Source of the DNA: Clostridia bacterium
GTDB lineage: Bacteria; Bacillota; Peptococcia; DRI-13; UBA5745
Direction: 5' to 3'
DNA: 64,000 bases
Assembly (NCBI GenBank): GCA_018434325.1
Contig: JAHDPO010000010.1
Span: 1-64,000 of the forward strand
Shown here: piece after piece, positions 44,635-53,800 of the stretch
How the letters are laid out: each line of letters opens with the position of its first letter
How positions within the stretch are numbered: the first letter of the stretch is position 1
Translations under genes and position numbers: made by a program
The notes under the pieces: model-generated
Database searches by the model: none
Told to the model about the DNA's origin: nothing
Seen by the model: only the letters and a program-made list of their open reading frames with translations

Positions 44635-45535
44635 AGAATTGCTGGCGGAAGTAGCCGACCTTCATGAAATACCTCAGGGAGCCATGAATATCCGGAAAAA
44701 CGGCCAGCTGCTGACCAGAAATACCACGGCAAATATCGATATTGTCACGAAAAAGGATAAGCCGGGCATCGACATCATCATCAAAGAAGGCACAAAAAAC
44801 GAAAGCGTCCATATTCCCGTATTATTGACGGAAACCGGTATGCAGGATCTGGTATATAATGACTTTTACATCGGAGACAATGCGGAAGTTCTGATTGTAG
44901 CCGGCTGCGGCATCCACAACGGCGGCGACGGCGAAAGCCGCCACGACGGCATCCACACGTTTCATATTGGCAAAAATGCCAAGGTACGTTACGTAGAAAA
45001 GCATTACGGCCAAGGGGACGGCAAGGGCCAGCGGATATTTAACCCGGAAACCATCATCGAAATGGCCGACGGCTCATATGCTGAGATGGAGATGGTGCAA
45101 ATCAAAGGGATCAACTCCACCTTGCGGATCACTAAAGGCACTGTCGGCGCCGGCGCCCGCCTGATCCTGGAGGAACGTCTGCTGACCCACGGGGAACAGT
45201 ATGCCGAAACCCGGATGGATGTGGAGGTTGTTGGCGAGGACGGCAGTGTGCAGGTAATTTCCCGTACAGTAGCCCAGGATCGCTCCAGACAAGTATTTTA
45301 TCCCAGGGTAATCGGAAAAAATAAATGCCGGGCTCATCTGCAGTGTGATTCCATCATCATGGATAATGCACAGGTTCGTTCCATACCGGAAATTGACGCC
45401 CAGCATCCCGATGCCCAGCTGATTCACGAGGCTGCCATCGGCAAAATCGCCGGGGAGCAGATTATTAAATTGATGACGCTGGGGCTGACGGAAGAAGAAG
45501 CGGAAGCCACCATTTTGCAGGGATTCTTAAAATAA
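44618..45535 (+). CDS. SufB/SufD-type scaffold of a minimal SUF (SMS-like) system
   Basis: A 305-residue SufBD-domain protein, shorter than the 420-470 residues of SufB or SufD, as in the two-gene SUF-like minimal systems (SmsCB) of archaea and clostridia. It contains the beta-helix-type core (SYAEMEMVQIKGINSTLRI) and the conserved C-terminal HEAAIGKIAGEQI with GLTEEEAE. Cys98 (GCG) and Cys247/251 in NKCRAHLQC are possible cluster ligands. In the full systems the homologue holds the nascent cluster. It is followed 30 bp later by the phosphate transporter gene. Confidence 0.87.
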   Translation: MLALDKELLAEVADLHEIPQGAMNIRKNGQLLTRNTTANIDIVTKKDKPGIDIIIKEGTKNESVHIPVLLTETGMQDLVYNDFYIGDNAEVLIVAGCGIHNGGDGESRHDGIHTFHIGKNAKVRYVEKHYGQGDGKGQRIFNPETIIEMADGSYAEMEMVQIKGINSTLRITKGTVGAGARLILEERLLTHGEQYAETRMDVEVVGEDGSVQVISRTVAQDRSRQVFYPRVIGKNKCRAHLQCDSIIMDNAQVRSIPEIDAQHPDAQLIHEAAIGKIAGEQIIKLMTLGLTEEEAEATILQGFLK

Positions 45536-45565
45536 AGGGCATTAAGCCCATTTAAGGAGTAGAAA

Positions 45566-47230
45566 ATGAGAGAGCTGATATTCGGGTTGATCGGCGGCAC
45601 CGCTTTATTGATGTACGGTATTGAGATGATGGGCGACGGCCTGGAGAAGGTTTCCGGCCCCATGATGAAAAAAATTCTGGGGGCTTTAACCGGCAATGTA
45701 TTGAAGTCCACGTTTGTAGGTATTTTAATTACGGCCCTGGTTCAAAGCAGTACGGCCGTCACTGTGCTGACGGTGGGCTTCGTTAATGCGGGTTTGATGA
45801 AGTTCAGTCAGGCTGTCGGCATCATTTACGGCGCTAATATCGGTACTACCGTTACCGCTCAGTTGATGGCTTTGAGCTTCAAATTCAAATTGACGGACAT
45901 CGCCTTGCCGATGCTGGGTCTCGGTTTTGCCATTACCTATTTTGCCAAAAAAGATCACTGGAAGAACCTGGGCAGCGCGATTATGGGCTTCGGCATGATG
46001 TTCTACGGCCTGAAGATCCTCAATTCCGGCGCTCCTTATATGCAAAGCAGCGAGACTTTACGTTATTTCTTTACCCACTACGCTTCCATACCGTTAGTGG
46101 GCGTATTACTGGGCATTGTGGCTACAGCCATGGTGCACAGCTCAGCGGCCACCGTTGCCCTGGTTATGGTTTTGGGCACCACCGGCCTTATTGATTTTCC
46201 TACAGCCATCTATCTTACTTTAGGGGACAACATCGGTACCTGCATCACGGCTCAGCTGGCTTCTATGAGCGGCAATATCAACGCCCGCCGCACGGCCTGG
46301 GCTCATACCCTCTATAACCTTACCGGCGTGGTTTTGCTTATGGGCTTCGTACCTCAGTTTGCGGAATTGGTTAAGTGGGTTACCGGCTTATATTACCAAA
46401 GCGCAGGCATGGATGTACTGATCGCCAATACCCATACCATTTTTAACGTGGCTTCCGCTCTTGTCTTTATGCCCTTCACCAAATATTTCGTCCGGCTTCT
46501 GGAATCTCTGGTTAAACAAAAGAAGGAGAAGGATTGGGAGGATGACGACGATAGCAGTGTTATGGACAAGCTGTTGCTTAATACGCCGATTGCTGCCGTT
46601 AATGCCACGAAAAAAGCCATCAATACCAGTGTGCTGCGTTCCCGGGATATGCTCAAGCAGACCATGGATTTCATTTATACAGGCAACCTGGATGCCTTGG
46701 AAAATATCAGCGTCCAGGAGGTTAAGCTTAATGCCATGCAGCGAAACCTTACCCGTTATACTGTGCAGCTGTCTAAGGGCAGCCTTAGCGGTATTCAACC
46801 CTCGATTATTCCTGCTTTGATTACCTGCATGAATCACGTAGAGCGTACCGGCGACCATGCCAATGATTTGGTGAAGCTGGCTCAAATTAAGGTGGACAGG
46901 CATTTAACCTTCAGCGACGTGGCTATGGTCGGCTTAAAAGAATTAGAGGGCCTGGTTGTTCATATGTTTGATCTTCTGGCGGAGCTTTTGGTGAATCAAG
47001 AAAAACTTCAGCCTAATTACCAGGAAATCAAAAGGCTGGAGGATGAGGTGGACATCAAAGCCAAGGAATTGGTGGACGGCCACGTGATCCGCCTGGAAAA
47101 AGGCCTGTGCACGGTGGAGGCCGGTGTGTATTTTATGGATCTGGTCAATTTCCTCGAGAGAATTTCCGACCATATTTTCAAAGCCAGCCGGGACCTGCGT
47201 CACGGTGAAAAAGGTACGGAAAAAATATAA
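45566..47230 (+). CDS. Na+/phosphate cotransporter (NptA family) with PhoU-like C terminus
   Basis: A 554-residue membrane protein. Two Na/Pi cotransporter repeats carry the typical QSSTAVTVLTVGFVNAG (about 55-71) and HSSAATVALVMVLGTTG (about 190-206) motifs among eight or so hydrophobic segments (1-310). Residues 340-550 are a soluble PhoU-like helical domain. It should import phosphate, or export it in some relatives, with sodium. AAGGAG precedes the ATG. The tandem AraC regulator gene lies 19 bp downstream. Confidence 0.93.
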   Translation: MRELIFGLIGGTALLMYGIEMMGDGLEKVSGPMMKKILGALTGNVLKSTFVGILITALVQSSTAVTVLTVGFVNAGLMKFSQAVGIIYGANIGTTVTAQLMALSFKFKLTDIALPMLGLGFAITYFAKKDHWKNLGSAIMGFGMMFYGLKILNSGAPYMQSSETLRYFFTHYASIPLVGVLLGIVATAMVHSSAATVALVMVLGTTGLIDFPTAIYLTLGDNIGTCITAQLASMSGNINARRTAWAHTLYNLTGVVLLMGFVPQFAELVKWVTGLYYQSAGMDVLIANTHTIFNVASALVFMPFTKYFVRLLESLVKQKKEKDWEDDDDSSVMDKLLLNTPIAAVNATKKAINTSVLRSRDMLKQTMDFIYTGNLDALENISVQEVKLNAMQRNLTRYTVQLSKGSLSGIQPSIIPALITCMNHVERTGDHANDLVKLAQIKVDRHLTFSDVAMVGLKELEGLVVHMFDLLAELLVNQEKLQPNYQEIKRLEDEVDIKAKELVDGHVIRLEKGLCTVEAGVYFMDLVNFLERISDHIFKASRDLRHGEKGTEKI

Positions 47231-47249
47231 GAAATCAGGGGATGGGGCA

Positions 47250-48797
47250 ATGAGTGAAAATGACTTATTCTCCGTGCTTGAACTTTTTCCCTTGCCCATG
47301 GAGGTCTTTTTGCCTACAGGTCTCAGCCTGTTTGTCAACAAGGCCTTTTTGCAATTGTTTCATCTTCCCGGCCCCTCAATGATCGTCGGCAAGTTCAACG
47401 TTCTGCAAGACCCTTATATCAATCACAGTCTGGGCTTAACCGATTATTTGCGGCGGGTATTTGCCGGTGAGATACTTTCTGTTTACGACGTCAAGGCCCC
47501 TTTGCAAGAGCTGGACAGCCGATACCTGCCTGAGCAGCATGCAGCTCCGACAGATGAAATGTATCAGGAGATCACCTGTTTTCCCTTGTGGGATGAGAGC
47601 GGGACGCTGGCTTACGTGGTCGCCTTATTTAAGACGAAGCATATTTACCAATCAAGGCTGGATGCCATCAAGGCCAGGGAATATATTGACGCTCACTGGC
47701 TCGATGATTTTGACCCGGATAAGATTGCCGGGGCCGCCGGCCTCTCCCGTTATCATTTGGTGCGTTTATTCAAAAAATACATGGGCATGACGCCTTACAG
47801 TTATTATCAGGAGCTTAAGATTGAAAAAATCAAAGAGGCCTTAACAGATAGAAAATACAGCATCAGTCAGGCCTTTGCAGCCTGCGGCGCCGATTACAGC
47901 GGTCGCTTTGCCGAAGCTTTCAAAAAAAAGCTGGGCATGACGCCCTCTCAATACAGAAAAAGCTTGCCGGCTCAGACCGGCAAAAGCCAAGGGATTTTAG
48001 AAGAACGAAACTCCGGCAGCGGCAAGCCGGCTGGGCATGCTGCCTTCCCCACCGGTTTTGACCGGGAAAGGGAGGAAAGGCTTTATAAAACAATTCAGCT
48101 TTTTCCCTTGCCGATTCAAATATTTAATCCCAACGGCGATATCGTTTTTATCAATGAAGCGGTGCTGCAGACCTGGAATGTGGCGGATTCTTCGCTGATC
48201 CTGGACCGATATAACCTGATCAAGGATCCCTTTGTCAATGAGCAATTTGGTTTGCGGGACTATATCCGCAGGACTTTTCAGGGGGAAATCGTTCTGATTC
48301 CGGACATAAAGATTCCTCTGGAGAGCTTTTGGCAATGGTATAAGGCCCGAAGCCCTGTTTACGATGTGGAGGCAATTTATACCGACATCTTAAACTTTCC
48401 GGTTTTTGGGGAAACAGGCAAAATGGCTTACGTAGTCAGCGTCTTTTTTACCAGCAGAATCTACCGGGGTGAGCCAAATGTGGCCAAGGCCAAGGAATAT
48501 CTAGAAAACCGCTGGCGGGAAGAGTTTGATATAGCCAGGCTGGCGGCGGCGGTCTGTTTAAGCCCTGCTCACCTTGTGCGCTTATTTAAAAGGCATACGG
48601 GCATGACGCCGTATAGCTATTATCAGGAGATCAAGATAAAGCGGATTAAAGAAGCTCTGCGTGATAAAAACCTGAGCGTGGCCGAAGCCTTTGTGGCCTG
48701 CGGTTTTGATTACCTCGGCAATTCTGCCAGATTCTTCAGGGAAAAGGTAGGAATGACGCCATCCCAATACCGTAAACTGACGGAAGATAACAAATAG
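47250..48797 (+). CDS. Regulator with two tandem PAS-AraC units
   Basis: A 515-residue protein made of two copies of one regulator. Unit 1 has a PAS-like domain (about 8-130) and an AraC-type double helix-turn-helix (about 138-245); unit 2 repeats these at about 279-400 and 412-512. The two share ELFPLPMEVF/QLFPLPIQIF, DYLRRVFAGEI/DYIRRTFQGEI, HLVRLFKKYMGMTPYSYYQE/HLVRLFKRHTGMTPYSYYQE and GMTPSQYRK. The copies differ at many positions, so the duplication is old. ATG at 47250 with AGGGGATG upstream is preferred to a longer frame inside the transporter gene. It may control the neighbouring transporter. Confidence 0.88.
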   Translation: MSENDLFSVLELFPLPMEVFLPTGLSLFVNKAFLQLFHLPGPSMIVGKFNVLQDPYINHSLGLTDYLRRVFAGEILSVYDVKAPLQELDSRYLPEQHAAPTDEMYQEITCFPLWDESGTLAYVVALFKTKHIYQSRLDAIKAREYIDAHWLDDFDPDKIAGAAGLSRYHLVRLFKKYMGMTPYSYYQELKIEKIKEALTDRKYSISQAFAACGADYSGRFAEAFKKKLGMTPSQYRKSLPAQTGKSQGILEERNSGSGKPAGHAAFPTGFDREREERLYKTIQLFPLPIQIFNPNGDIVFINEAVLQTWNVADSSLILDRYNLIKDPFVNEQFGLRDYIRRTFQGEIVLIPDIKIPLESFWQWYKARSPVYDVEAIYTDILNFPVFGETGKMAYVVSVFFTSRIYRGEPNVAKAKEYLENRWREEFDIARLAAAVCLSPAHLVRLFKRHTGMTPYSYYQEIKIKRIKEALRDKNLSVAEAFVACGFDYLGNSARFFREKVGMTPSQYRKLTEDNK

Positions 48798-48810
48798 AAA
48801 GCAAGCCTTG

Positions 48811-48840
48811 CCTGCCGCAAATATGCGGTAGTTTTTTTAT
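48811..48840 (+). terminator. Terminator after the tandem regulator gene
   Basis: CTGCCGCA pairs with TGCGGTAG across AATA, followed by seven T. Confidence 0.85.
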
Positions 48841-48867
48841 GATCATTTTTGAATAAATTTCAGCCAC

Positions 48868-48898
48868 CAGCCGCTATTGCGGCCTTTTTGTTTTTTAT
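48868..48898 (+). terminator. Second terminator in tandem
   Basis: GCCGC pairs with GCGGC across TATT, followed by TTTTTGTTTTTT. It lies 40 bp before the next gene. Confidence 0.75.
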
Positions 48899-48937
48899 AA
48901 GATAAAGATAACCAGAATCAGGCAAAGGCGAAAGGCG

Positions 48938-49435
48938 GTGATTATTCTGAAACAGGAAAAATTGGTGGAACAGCTTTTTCTTGAGTTTCTCTCCATGGAA
49001 AGGGATGTAAAAAAAGAACTGGTTGCTCAGGAGAGCTTTATCAGGCAGTTTCAAGCTTTGGCGCAAAAGGATAAAGGCGACTTGCCGATCATCGATTATC
49101 TTTCCTGTCCGGTGGCAATTTTTGAAAGGGGCGGCGTTATCTGCAAAGCAAACCGCATGCTCCTTGAAAAAACTGACTTGCCCCGGACCGGTATAGGCGG
49201 GGCAAAAATCAACTTCTTGGACCGCATCACGGATGAAAACTATTCTCTTATGGAAGCAGCCGAAAGTGTGTTTTATGGCAAGACCGCACTTTTAAGCCGC
49301 CTTTCCTGCCTGCTGGCGCTGTTTTGCCGCAGCTGGAATTATTCGGTTGACCAGGATTATCACAGTGCTTTACTTTTTCCCCTGCCCGATGGCGAGGGCC
49401 GGATTTTGTGGGGCGTTGTCATGCTGATGCAATGA
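48938..49435 (+). CDS. PAS-like single-domain protein, unknown
   Basis: A 165-residue cytoplasmic protein starting at GTG, with a helical N terminus (about 1-40) and a PAS-like core (about 47-160: DYLSCPVAIFERGGVICKANRMLLEKT and later HSALLFPLPDGEGRILWGVVML). It has the style of the PAS-like part of the upstream tandem regulator, with no DNA-binding domain. It is the first gene after two terminators and leads into the lipoprotein and SLH-protein genes (20 and 30 bp spacing), so it may sense something for that operon. Confidence 0.6.
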   Translation: MIILKQEKLVEQLFLEFLSMERDVKKELVAQESFIRQFQALAQKDKGDLPIIDYLSCPVAIFERGGVICKANRMLLEKTDLPRTGIGGAKINFLDRITDENYSLMEAAESVFYGKTALLSRLSCLLALFCRSWNYSVDQDYHSALLFPLPDGEGRILWGVVMLMQ

Positions 49436-49455
49436 AATAAAAGGAGATGAAATAG

Positions 49456-50778
49456 ATGAACTATCGATTTGTTAAATTGATCCCCTTTCTGCTGGTGTTG
49501 TTCATTATAACCGCCTGCGGACAAAGCGCAGAAAAAACAGGCTCCCAGGGAGCGGCGTCAGAGCCTGCGTCTGAAACGCAAAGTATCCCCGACCTGCCAA
49601 ATCCTCCGTCGCAGGAAGACTGGCCGGCTGACCTTGCTCCCGCCGAGCTGCCTGAGTATACCGCGGGGACGGTTACAGCCTCGGCAGTGGACAGTGAGGG
49701 TGTGCTGACCATTAAGATCACGGATACGAACAAGTCCGACCTTTATGTCTACATAGGAAAGCTGCAAAGCAGCGGCTGGAACGTGACCTCCAATGATGAC
49801 GAGGCCGAAGCGCTGCTGGGCCTTTATTCGGCAACCTTTGTTTTGCAGGGAGCGGACAAAACCGTCCTCCAAATCGATGTTTATACTGAGGAAGCCGGCA
49901 GCTGGCCTGCCGAGGCAATCCCGCCCGTTGTGCCCGAGCCCGGGGCCGGCGTTTTGGTGGGTCAGGTTGAGGTTTTGTCGGCGGTGGAAAATATGTGGTA
50001 CTTTGACTACACCTACGACGGCATTGATGAGGCCGCCGCTGAGGCGTATATGAACAGCCTTACCGAAAAGGGCTGGAGCGGCGACGCTTACCAGATGTAT
50101 AAAGCCTTTGAATGGAAAGGCAAGAGCTATGAGGCTACCATCGAGATCTATGAAACGGTGGCGGACCGAACCACCTTTACCTGCAACTTTTATCTGAGCG
50201 CCGCCGAGCCGGCAGCCCAAACGGAGCCAACCTCCGCAGCTGCCACCGAGAGCACCGCAGCATCGGCTGAGAGCACGGAAGCTCCGTTGGAGGGAACGGA
50301 GGCTTCGACCGAGGGAACGGAGGTTTCAACCGAGGGAACGGCTTCGCCCAAGGGCGCGGACGCTTCGGCGAAAAGTGCGGATACTTCGGTAGTTGGCTCT
50401 TGGACCCTAGGCATGCTGTCGGGCGGGCAGTTCAACGCCGGCACGGGAAAATATGAGGGCGGCGCCTCCGGCATGGGGCAAATCTACACCTTCAAGCCGG
50501 ATGGCACCTACACGGCGCTGGTCGTCTTTGGCGATACCATTTGGTTTACCGGCAATTACAGCGTGGCGGGTGATTTGCTGACGCTGACCGGCCGGACTGT
50601 AGAGGAAAGCAAGGACGGCGGCAAGACTTGGGGCGCGCCGGAAACGCTGCCCGATGCGTCGGCCTATTTTGTTGCCGGCAAGGATGATAGCGGGACATAT
50701 CTGCTGCTTGGCCAGGAGGGGGAGAAGCCGCCTCTTGAGGATAAGAAAAACGCAATGAAATACAGCCGGAAAAACTGA
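49456..50778 (+). CDS. Lipoprotein with low-complexity linker, unknown
   Basis: A 440-residue lipoprotein with lipobox FIITAC (Cys about 21). Two similar stretches lie at about 60-155 and 165-250. A linker of about 60 residues is rich in Ser, Thr, Glu and Ala with tandem EGTEASTEGTEVSTEGT units (24-bp DNA repeats). The C-terminal domain (about 315-440) starts VVGSWTLGMLSGG and looks lipocalin-like (DUF-type). I do not recognise a named function. It is 30 bp upstream of the giant surface-protein gene, so it may help its assembly or anchoring. Confidence 0.75.
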   Translation: MNYRFVKLIPFLLVLFIITACGQSAEKTGSQGAASEPASETQSIPDLPNPPSQEDWPADLAPAELPEYTAGTVTASAVDSEGVLTIKITDTNKSDLYVYIGKLQSSGWNVTSNDDEAEALLGLYSATFVLQGADKTVLQIDVYTEEAGSWPAEAIPPVVPEPGAGVLVGQVEVLSAVENMWYFDYTYDGIDEAAAEAYMNSLTEKGWSGDAYQMYKAFEWKGKSYEATIEIYETVADRTTFTCNFYLSAAEPAAQTEPTSAAATESTAASAESTEAPLEGTEASTEGTEVSTEGTASPKGADASAKSADTSVVGSWTLGMLSGGQFNAGTGKYEGGASGMGQIYTFKPDGTYTALVVFGDTIWFTGNYSVAGDLLTLTGRTVEESKDGGKTWGAPETLPDASAYFVAGKDDSGTYLLLGQEGEKPPLEDKKNAMKYSRKN

Positions 50779-50808
50779 TCAGCTAAAACAAGGAAAGGAG
50801 AAATTGCT

Positions 50809-53800
50809 ATGGCAACACATATCTCAAAAAGCAGAAGAATTCTGGCGGCCGTGCTGGCGGTTTGCATGCTGCTATCCCTGTGGCCTGCCGCCGTGGGAGC
50901 CCAGGAGGTTTTGCCGGAAGGCGGCCCACTAATGATTGATACGGAGAAGCTTGAGGGTGCAGACGGAGAGGAGAAGATACCGCCGCCGGCTGCCGCAGGC
51001 CCTGGAGAAGAATTCGGCAAGCCAGAGAATCAAGGGCAGCCGGCAGGTTTTGAAGGGGTGCTGTTTTTACAGGCTGACTTCGGGCCGATGGCTATTGGGG
51101 ACGATGACGTCTGCGCCATTGGCGAACAAGGCTATGACAGCCTTGAGGCTGCTCTTGCGGTTGTGACTGAAGGCGGTACCATCGACATCCTTAAGGATAT
51201 CACCCTGACGACATCTCTGACTCTCGAAAAAAGCGTTACCCTTACTTCAGCAACCAGCTCTACACTGCATGCAGACAATCGTACGATTAAGATTGCTGCG
51301 GGGAAGTCGGTTGCCTTGCAGGGCAATCTTGCAGTCGACGGCAGCGCATCACCTGTCATTGAGGTGTTCGGCAGCTTTGCCCTCAACGGTGACGCTTCGA
51401 TAATCCATACGAGTACAAATGATTATGTATTTGCCATCTATAACAGAGGTGGTATGGTGACCATCAATGATGGTAGTGTTACGGGTGTTTATGGGGGAAT
51501 TTCCAATGAAGCCGGCGGCACACTTACCGTAACCGGCGGCACGGTGACAGCTCCTGAGACTGCAATCGACAGCGAGGGGAGCTTAAGCGTCTTCGGCGGC
51601 AGCATCGGCAGCGCCGCCTCGAAACAAGGCATCCGGGTAATGAGCGGCACAGCACTCATTGAAGGCGGCACCATCAGCGGCAAGGATTTTGCTTTGACCA
51701 TAAACGGAGCGGCTACAGAAGCCAATGTCTCCGGCGGCAGCTTTAGCGTCGCTGATGTGTCCACCGGCCATGCCCTGCGCTGCTCGGGAGGAACCACAAC
51801 CCTGACCGGCGGCAGCTTTAACGGCAGGGTGGCGACCACCTCAAACGGCTCCCTGCACATCAACTGCGGTACGGGCAGCAATTCTCCGGTTATCTCCGGC
51901 AGTGTGGGGTATTCGTATAGCGGACAGCACCAGCAATTTTTCACCACCCTGCCGGCTGATCTGCCAATCCCGGTAGTACAAGATGAGGAAACCACGGTTA
52001 ATCTGGGAGGGATGGCCACGTCGCTAACCTATATAATCGATGGGGCGACGGATGAGGCGCTAGGCGCCGAGCCGGCCGGTACAGGCCCTGCAGCCGTTGT
52101 AAAGCTGCAGCCTACAGCAACGGGTAATTTCAACCTGGTTCTGACGCCCTCGGGAATCTCCGCCGGCCAGTCCCTCAAGCTGACATTGCCGGTGACGGTA
52201 ACGGCGGCGAGTACGGATACGGTAATAGACATTGCGGCGATTTCGGGCGTTACCGCTCCGGTGGTTGGCCAGGCTCCGGTCACCTCGATTACAGCCACAG
52301 AACAGTATAGCGGCAGTGTTTCCTGGACGCCGGCGGTGAGCACCTACTTTAATGCCAATACCGCCTACACGGCCACCATCACCCTGACGCCCAAAGCCGG
52401 CTATACCTTGGCGGGCGTGGCGGCAAACTTTTTCACGGTAGCGGGCGCCTCGCCGGTAAGCAACGCCGCCGGTTCCGGCGTGATTACAGCTGCCTTCCCG
52501 GCTACCGGATCTCTGCCTGTATACGTCTGCGAAGTATCGACGACGCCTGCGGCAACCAAATATGAGTCGCTGGCCCAGGCAGTGAACGCGGCAGCGGACG
52601 GCCAGACCATCACAATGCTCAAGAGCTTCGACCATATTACTGATACAGCGGCAAAGGTTATCAAAATCAATGGTAAGTCTATCACTTTCAATTTGGCGGG
52701 ATATACTTTAAATATAGGGGACAATAGTGTCAGTGCGGCGCTTGTTGTGGAAAACGGCGGCAAGCTGGAGCTATTTGGCGTATCGGGAGAATTGAATGTC
52801 ACCGCTTACGGTAATGCGGTTGAAGTGACAGGCGCCGGCTCCGCCGCCACGGTCACTAATGCCACCAGCATCAATAACAGCGCGGTAAGGGTGACAGGCG
52901 GCGGTCAGGTCACTGTACGGGGCGATGCCGAGGGTAAAATCCACGCGATCGCTGCCGGAGGTGCCTCCGATGCGCTGGGAAGCACTGTCACTGTGGGCGG
53001 CAATGCGATAAATACAGATAATGACCGCACTGTAATAGCGGCAGCCAAAGGCTCAAAGGTTACGGTGGAAGGAAACGTGACCACCACGGGCACCGCGGGC
53101 ACCGGCGGTAGGGGAGTGGATGCGCTTGATCCGGGCACCGAGGTGCATATTAAGGGCAGCGTAGAGGGGCGATTCTATTTCTGCGTGGACGCAAGCGAAT
53201 CAGCCCAGGTCATAGTAGATAACAATGTGATCTCAACATTTGCAAATACCCATGCGTCCTATGGCGTAAGGGCGCAGACCAAAGCTCAGGTCACGGTAGG
53301 GGGCAATGTCCAGGTTAATTCCAACCAATACAGTGTGGGCGTATGGGTAAAGAGCTTGTCTGGCAAAACCCCGACGCAGGTGGCGGTGGGGGGAACCATC
53401 AGCGGCAAAACCTATGTCAAGCTGGATGAAACGGAGAAGACGGAAGCCCAGAAAGAAGTTGAGAGCACCTTGGCCGGCTACCACACCTACACCCTGAGCA
53501 ATACCCAAGGCACCCACACTGTCTGGGTGAAAGATACCTCAGCTCCCGCCAATGCCTGCTCCATCGGCGGCACAGAATACGCCTCGCTGGCGGCAGCCCT
53601 TGGGGCAGTGCAGACCGGGGAAACCAAGACCATCAAGCTGCTGAAAAATATTGATTACAATGGCGGCATCATCTTGGGCAATAGCGAAAATAAACATATC
53701 ACCTTTGACTTAAATAGCTTCACGCTGAATGTAGTAAACAGCGGCGGCCCGGGAGTCTCCGTCACCGAGGGCAGCAGTGTCGATTACGTGGACAATACTG

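Noticed and set aside
47124-47249. Longer start of the tandem regulator inside the transporter gene
   Set aside because: It overlaps the last 100 bp of the transporter; the ATG at 47250 has a ribosome site and begins the PAS-like domain.
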